Part shown: positions 59,178 to 64,000 of the stretch, one piece after another
How positions within the stretch are numbered: position 1 is the stretch's first letter
Layout: each line of letters starts with the position of its first letter
Source: Emydura subglobosa
Lineage: Eukaryota; Chordata; Testudines; Chelidae
DNA length: 64,000 bases
Direction of reading: 5' to 3'
Assembly: GCA_007922225.1 (NCBI GenBank)
Contig: ML679958.1
Coordinates: forward strand, 58,298,838 to 58,362,837
Notes under the pieces: generated by a model
What the model was told of the DNA's origin: nothing
The model's input: only the letters and a program-made list of their open reading frames with translations
Databases searched by the model: none
Program-made: the position numbers and the translations under genes

Positions 59178-60048
59178 CAGTGTTTCTCAACCTATGAAGT
59201 AGCAAGTACCCCTTAACTTCTGAAAATTTTAGTAAGTACTCCAACAGCCAATTTTCCACGGGATTCTATATTTACCAACTAATATGAGCCATATGTTGGA
59301 AGAAGGGCTGAGTTTATAAGGCCGTAAGATCTAGTGTGGGTAGGGTTACCTCCTTTACACCAGGGGTGCACAACTCAAGTATGTACCTCGGTTAGAGGTG
59401 ATGTTAGCCAAAGCTAGAAGGCTTTGAGTGGCATGCCAATGCTGGGGAATATAAAACACTGCATCAATTTTTTTGCCATAGATTTGAGAGGAAGGGGTGA
59501 GAGAGACAGGGAAGGAGGGCAAGAGAGAGAGAGAGAGAGAGACAGGAAAAGAAGGTAACTGGTAAGATATGGGGCTGTTGAACTAGAGCAGTGAAATTGA
59601 CAAGTTTTCTGGGCACTGGCTTTGAGCCAGGGAGGGGGGCTGCCACCTGGGCAAGTTGCAGGTGGCTGCTGCCTGGCTGCCAGTCTGGGAGGTGGACGAC
59701 TGCCACCCAATCTGAGCTGGGGCAGAGGAGGCTTCTGCACTGGCTAGGACCCATGGATGTGGGCAGGCGGCTGCTGCTCATCTTCAAGCCAGGGCTGACC
59801 CTTGGCTTGGAGCCGGGGAGCCGGTGGCTGCCACCCAGCTGCGAGTCCAGCTCGTGAGACACAGAAGGCTGCCACCAGTCTCCCACCAGGAATCTGCGAC
59901 TGGGCAGGAAGCAGGGGGCTGCCACCCGCCTTCCCCAGAAATTGGCAGCTGCAGCCCTCCTCCCCTTCATACTGTTTTTTCCCGGGTACCCCCTGCCTGT
60001 GTCTCACGTACCCGCAGGGGTACGCGTACCACAGGTTGAGAAACTATA
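59178..60048. mobile_element. 871-bp hAT element with perfect 8-bp duplication, inside CR1 endonuclease
   Basis: It starts CAGTGTTTCTCAACCTATG, ends AGGTTGAGAAACTATA, and is flanked by ATCTAGGG on both sides (59170-59177, 60049-60056). Removing it and one flank copy leaves the endonuclease frame open. The interior is GC-rich and contains about seven degenerate GGCTGCCACC blocks (59639-59930) and a (GA)n run (59522-59542). No transposase is recognisable. The 168- and 153-codon frames on opposite strands are compositional. Confidence 0.93.
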
Positions 60049-60609
60049 ATCTAGGGTGTTTGGCATTAAATGGGGATATTGATATAATAGGTATACTGAA
60101 AACTTGGTGGAATGAGGATAACGAATGGCACACAGTAATACCAAGGTACAAAATACACAGAAATGACAGAGTAGGTTGCGTTGGTGGGGGAGTGGCACTA
60201 TATGTTAAAAAAGCATTGCGTCTGTTAAGATTTTCATTGTATTTTAATGTAATTGTACCATAGAGTCTCTCTGGCTAGAAATTCCATGCTTGAATAATTA
60301 GAGTATAGCAGCAGCCTTCTGACCACCTGACCAGGTTGGTGACAATGACTGTGGACTGCTAGGGAGGGCTAGAAAGGCTACAAAACCAGAATATGCTATA
60401 AAACCAGAAAACACAACTATAATGGAAGATTTCAATAATCCTCATATTGACTGGGTAAATGTCACCTTACGACATGATACAAAGATAAAATTTCTAGACA
60501 CCATTAATAACAGCTGCTTGGAGCAGCAAGTTCTGGAATCCACAAGGGGAGCGGCCCTTCTTGATTTAGTCCCAAGGGTACCACAGGAGCTGGTTCAAGT
60601 GGTAACTAT

Positions 60610-60880
60610 GGGTACGTCTATACTGATTCCGCTGCGTCGGGCTCCATGGATCGACAGAGGGGTCGTTTGAGCGGCCAGTGGAGACCCGCTAAATCGATTC
60701 CGGAAGTGCTCTCTGTTCGCCGCAGTAACTCTACCCCCTAGAAAAGAGTAACTGTGTCAACTGGAGGACATTTCCTGCCTGCGCCATGCAGCGTAAGTAA
60801 GTTGAGGGAAGATAGGCCTTCTACAGTACGTAGCTTGTGTATTTCTCCTCAATCCACTGTGGCAGTGTAGACCAGGCCTG
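60610..60880. mobile_element. Harbinger-like MITE in the endonuclease region
   Basis: It starts GGGTACGTCTATACTG, and the complement of the right end starts CAGGCCTGGTCTACACTG. Interior blocks GAGCGGCCAGTGGAGACCCG and AAATCGATTCCGG correspond to those in 58315-58536. The flanks TAT and TAG are a poor match for a 3-bp duplication. CR1 endonuclease similarity stops at its left edge and resumes at its right edge. Confidence 0.8.
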
Positions 60881-61085
60881 TAGCTGAATTGCTGGGTAAT
60901 ACTGATCATAATATAATTACATTTATCATCCTTGTGGAGAGGAAAAATACAAAAAAACAAAAACAAAAACCCACCACATAATTTTTAACTTTATAAAGGG
61001 GAACTACACAAGAATAAGGACTCTAGTTAGACAGAAATTAAAACGAGCAGTCACAAAAGTAAAATGCCTTATATGTTTTGCTGAA

Positions 61086-61330
61086 TCACAGGGGTGGCCA
61101 TTGGTTCTTTGCTATCTGGAAAGTTGATTCTTCAGAATGGCCCATCAAGCTTGATTAGTCCACACACAATAGGCTGGTGAGACTGGATGTAAACGACCTT
61201 GTGGGGGTCACCCCAAGGACACACACATTTGAGATACAAATGCATAGCCATATTCATAAACTTCAGATACAGTGATTATATATTAATTTAACCAGGATAA
61301 TCATACTCAATAGACTGTAATTTTTCCACC
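61086..61330. other. Unidentified block replacing the CR1 RT palm region
   Basis: The CR1 match stops after the endonuclease and resumes in the thumb near 61425. The DNA between has ATAGCCATATTCATAAAC and GTGGGGGTCACCCC blocks that look LTR-like but are unassigned. Whether this is an insertion plus deletion or a replaced segment cannot be told. Confidence 0.35.
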
Positions 61331-61424
61331 TCTTACATGATACACTGTGTAAAAGATTTGTTGCTATTGTACAACAGTGGTAATATTAATGGTATAACTG
61401 GTCATCTTCAATCATACAGCATCA

Positions 61425-62216
61425 CAGGAGTCACTATGGATAGTTCTATGAAAATTTCCACTCAGTGTGCAGCAGCAGTCAAAGAGGCGAATAGTATGGT
61501 AGGAACTATTAAGAAAAGAAAGACAGAAAATATCATGCCACTATATAAATCCATGGTGTGCCCACACCTTGAATACCAGTTCTGGTTATCCCATCTCAAA
61601 AAAGGACAGCGTGTAACTGGGTGGAAAAAAAAAAAAGAGTCAGAGAAGGGCAACAAAGATGATCGGGGGGAAGGGGGGGGACACACACACTGCTTCCAGA
61701 TGGAGAGAGAATAGATAGCTGATCTTAGAAAAGAAACAGCTAAGTTGGAATATGATCAACATATATAAAATCATGAATGGTGTGGAAAAAGTATTATTTA
61801 TCCTTTCATATGATACAAAACAACAAGTCACCCACTGAAAATAATAGGCAGCAAGTTTAATACTAACAAGAGGAAGTACTTTTTCTCAAAAGACGCAACT
61901 AACCTGTGGAACTCATTGCCATGGGATGCTGTGATGGCCAAAAGCGTAACTTGGTTCAAAAAAGGACTGGATGAGTTCAGAGAAGATAGGTCCATCAATG
62001 GCTATTAGTCAAGATGGTCAGGGACATAATCCCATAATCAGGGCGACCCTAGACCTCTGACCACGAAATGCCAGGAGTGGAAGATGGGGTGAATCACTCC
62101 ATAATTGCCTTGTTCTGCACACCCTCCCTGAATCCCTGGTGCAGGCCACTTTAGAGAGAGGATCCTGGGCAAGATAGATCATGGTCTGACCCAATATGGC
62201 AGCTCTTATGTTCTGA
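61425..62216 (+). mobile_element. CR1: L3-like CR1 ORF2 end and 3' UTR
   Basis: The frame reads GVTMDSSMKISTQCAAAVKE, IMPLYKSMVCPHLEY and SHLKKGQ. An A-run (61625-61637) shifts the frame. Then, in other frames, FFSKDATNLWNSLPWDAVM-type residues and TWFKKGLDEFREDRSINGY precede the UTR. The L3-type UTR follows to 62216. Confidence 0.88.
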
Positions 62217-64000
62217 AGTACAAAACACTATTATAACCTCCTTATTTGCTTCATCACAAGTTCTCTCTCTTGGACAGCAACATTGGATATGTCCTCAATC
62301 AACAGTAGTGCTTGATGAGTTAGCAGGACTTGAGCAAGGGCGTATTATCCATCGTTCTTTACGTCAAGGTCCATGATCATCATCTCTTAGTTCATGTTTT
62401 TAATTAACCCAGGACAGTGGAAATTGAGACATGAGCTCTCCCTCACTATCAGAAATCCTGAGGACAATTGACACCGAGCTCCACCACCACTTGCCATTCC
62501 AACAGGCCAGCAAGTCCCCTTTACTTCGAATGTGAGTGGCTGTATTTACCACCCACGGCTGGGTAAAAGCAGTGTTTTATAGTAGTTCTGTGAACAATTA
62601 TTGGATAATCCTACATTTGTGAAGGTCTAATGATTATTGTGCAGTGACCCTGACAGGGGATTGGGATTGCAGTGTTTGCACAGGCAAGAAGCTGAAATGG
62701 ATTAATCTATTATTTAAAAAACAAAAGTGACCATCCCCAAAGCTAAGAGATGGATAAAAGGATGATCGGTTCATATTTTGTGGTTTTTTTAAATCCTTAC
62801 AGCAAAGCCTTCTTACAAAAAAAAAAAAAAAAAAAAGCTATGTAAATATAGACATTGAAAATGAAATGCCAAGTTGGAACTTCTTTGGTGCCTGGTTTCA
62901 CCTATTATCCTGATTTTTGAAGTCACCAGTTTGCTGTGCACTAAGAACACATTAAGCTGAATGCTGTCATGGCGAATAGTGATAAACTAAGCATTAAACT
63001 TGGAATACAATCTACCAATGTCCCTAAACCAGATCCCATAACCTACTTCCTAGGCCTGCCGCCAGTGTTGTGCTACGAGTCACGAAGAGAAACAAACACA
63101 AGAAATGTGAAATTAAATAGGGCAAAGCCCCTGTGCAGCATTTCAAAGCAGGACAATTGTTGTGCTGCAACATACAAATTCACACAAATTAGAGTGACTC
63201 TTCTCAGACAGATCCTCATATTTGTAATAAGAAACATCTCTTTAAATAGTTTCACCTAATGAAATTTGTATACTGTCAAGTGGAAGTTTTGCTCCTGGGC
63301 AGAAACTAAAAACTTCGCTCAGCTCAATTGGCCCATTTTCTGTAGCAGTCATTAGCAAACTTGATTGAATCCTTGTGTCAAAACAGTAACAACTATTGTT
63401 TGCCTAGAACACAGGTCCATTTATAAGCTGCAATATGACACATCTTGGAAACCCCCCACTGAAAAGCACTTCTACAAAATCCATTACTGGCAAGAAAAAA
63501 GTAATTTCAGATTCTCCCAAACTGACAATAGAGAAACTTCAACCTGATTTTTAGCTTCCTGTGACCAGACATTCATTTATCTGTGCCATCTTTCCAAGCA
63601 TGGCTAAAAAAACTTTCTAAAAAATGAAATAAAAAGGAGGAGGGAATGGAGGCGCCACATTTTTTCTCTCTCCAAATGAAAGCTTGGTGTTGCTCATTTT
63701 CATTCCATCAAGACTCTATAGAATGAGTAGAATGCCTAAGATGCACGTTTTCTCTTATGGAAATATTGACCCATAAGTTTCTGTTTAAATCCTCCCTTGT
63801 GTGTCTCCAGAGACAAAGCAATATCCATGGTAACAAACAACTTCACGGCAGAACAGAGAACACATCCAGAAAGAGTATAATAGCTCTGTTTATTGATGAC
63901 AAAGTTTGGAAGAACTAAGTCTGAAGCAGAATGGAAGAGGACTCAGATTCAACAATCTCAGAGCTTTTATATCAGGATGCTGTTTTGCAAACGTGTCGGA
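62217..64000. other. Unassigned DNA to right edge, with poly-A tract
   Basis: No gene recognised. A 20-base poly-A tract lies at 62817-62836. No SINE or LINE body is visible next to it. Short frames (63-96 codons) at 62969 and 63365 have no recognised domain. Confidence 0.45.

Larger units (their letters stand above)
59100..61085 (+). pseudogene. CR1 endonuclease domain (ORF2 N-terminus), three pieces
   Basis: The first piece reads LYNCLHTNARSLNTGMGDL. After the hAT element GCLALNGDIDIIGILKTWW follows in the same frame. The usual catalytic Glu of the ITETWW-type motif is Lys. Then RVGCVGGGVALYVKKAL and MEDFNNPHIDW (usual GDFN; DFN kept), GAALLDLVPR. After the second MITE NTDHNIIKF-like residues, TFNF-like and LVRQKLKRAVTKVKCL follow. 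It is an APE-type nuclease that nicks the target for RT priming. It has the substitutions named above and stops. Confidence 0.85.
57665..62216 (+). mobile_element. CR1: L3-like CR1 LINE with ORF1, endonuclease and 3' end, multiply nested
   Basis: In order: ORF1 remnant, ORF2 endonuclease, RT thumb and 3' UTR. It is interrupted by two TTA-type MITEs (58315, 60610), an 871-bp hAT element (59178) and an unidentified block (61086-61330). The central RT palm (including FADD) is absent, so part was deleted or replaced. The 3' UTR has AAGATGGTCAGGGACATAAT, ATTGCCTTGTTCTGCACACC and TGACCCAATATGGCAGC, the L3 signature, ending TTATGTTCTG. It is probably among the older elements in the window. Confidence 0.88.

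Noticed and set aside
59464..59970. 168-codon frame, minus, and 153-codon frame, plus (59802-60263)
   Set aside because: Both lie in or across the GC-rich interior of the hAT element; the plus frame joins hAT sequence to CR1 endonuclease. Open by composition.
62817..62836. Poly-A tract as the tail of a processed pseudogene
   Set aside because: No gene body or target duplication is recognisable upstream.
1..64000. CRISPR array, bacterial operons, origins, riboswitches
   Set aside because: No regular direct repeats with spacers, no prokaryotic gene order. The sequence is a vertebrate repeat landscape.

Overview
This window is vertebrate nuclear DNA, AT-rich and intron- or intergenic-like. I recognise no complete host gene, no convincing exon and no classical RNA gene. 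What is recognisable is almost all dead transposable elements. The mix is CR1 LINEs of several ages (some ending in the ATTCTATG tail), an endonuclease/reverse-transcriptase LINE of a second clade, MIR-type CORE-SINEs, PIF/Harbinger transposons with a MYB/SANT-like partner gene and TTA target sites, hAT transposons with 8-bp target-site duplications, and LTR-like pieces. This points to a sauropsid, most likely a turtle, with crocodilian second. A bird is less likely because of the many Harbinger and hAT elements. The species call rests on recalled repeat families, not on a search.

Layout. 1-8 kb: the edge of an EN-RT LINE (minus strand), a CORE-SINE, a CR1 tail, and a MIR split by a Harbinger-like MITE. 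8-14.6 kb: a small hAT-like repeat, two MIRs, a 473-bp hAT MITE with an 8-bp duplication, and a 2.1-kb L3-like CR1. 17-21 kb: a CR1 tail, then a 2.9-kb EN-RT LINE running from endonuclease through RT (YTDD kept) to a zinc-finger-like C-terminus and an (ATC)n end. 21-28.4 kb: an LTR-like piece and a 5.4-kb Harbinger element whose transposase is broken by at least two insertions. 28-42 kb: mostly unassigned DNA with foldback (palindromic) elements and a 1.4-kb LTR carrying a duplicated promoter-like block. 42-45 kb: a Harbinger MYB-like pseudogene and a CR1 RT pseudogene with an FAAD active site. 46.5-47.3 kb: a hAT transposase pseudogene. 48-53 kb: a CR1 fragment, an LTR-like piece and a CR1 3' end. 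56-62 kb: a nested cluster in which one L3-like CR1 (ORF1, endonuclease, 3' end) is interrupted by two related TTA-type MITEs and an 871-bp hAT element.

Nothing here forms an operon or pathway. What the elements share is history: each nesting gives a relative age. Every coding remnant I could read carries stops, frameshifts or active-site changes, so I infer that none is active. I found no undescribed biological system. The most informative items are the nested 57-62 kb cluster, the target-site duplications, the foldback families, the duplicated LTR promoter block and the 18-21 kb LINE.
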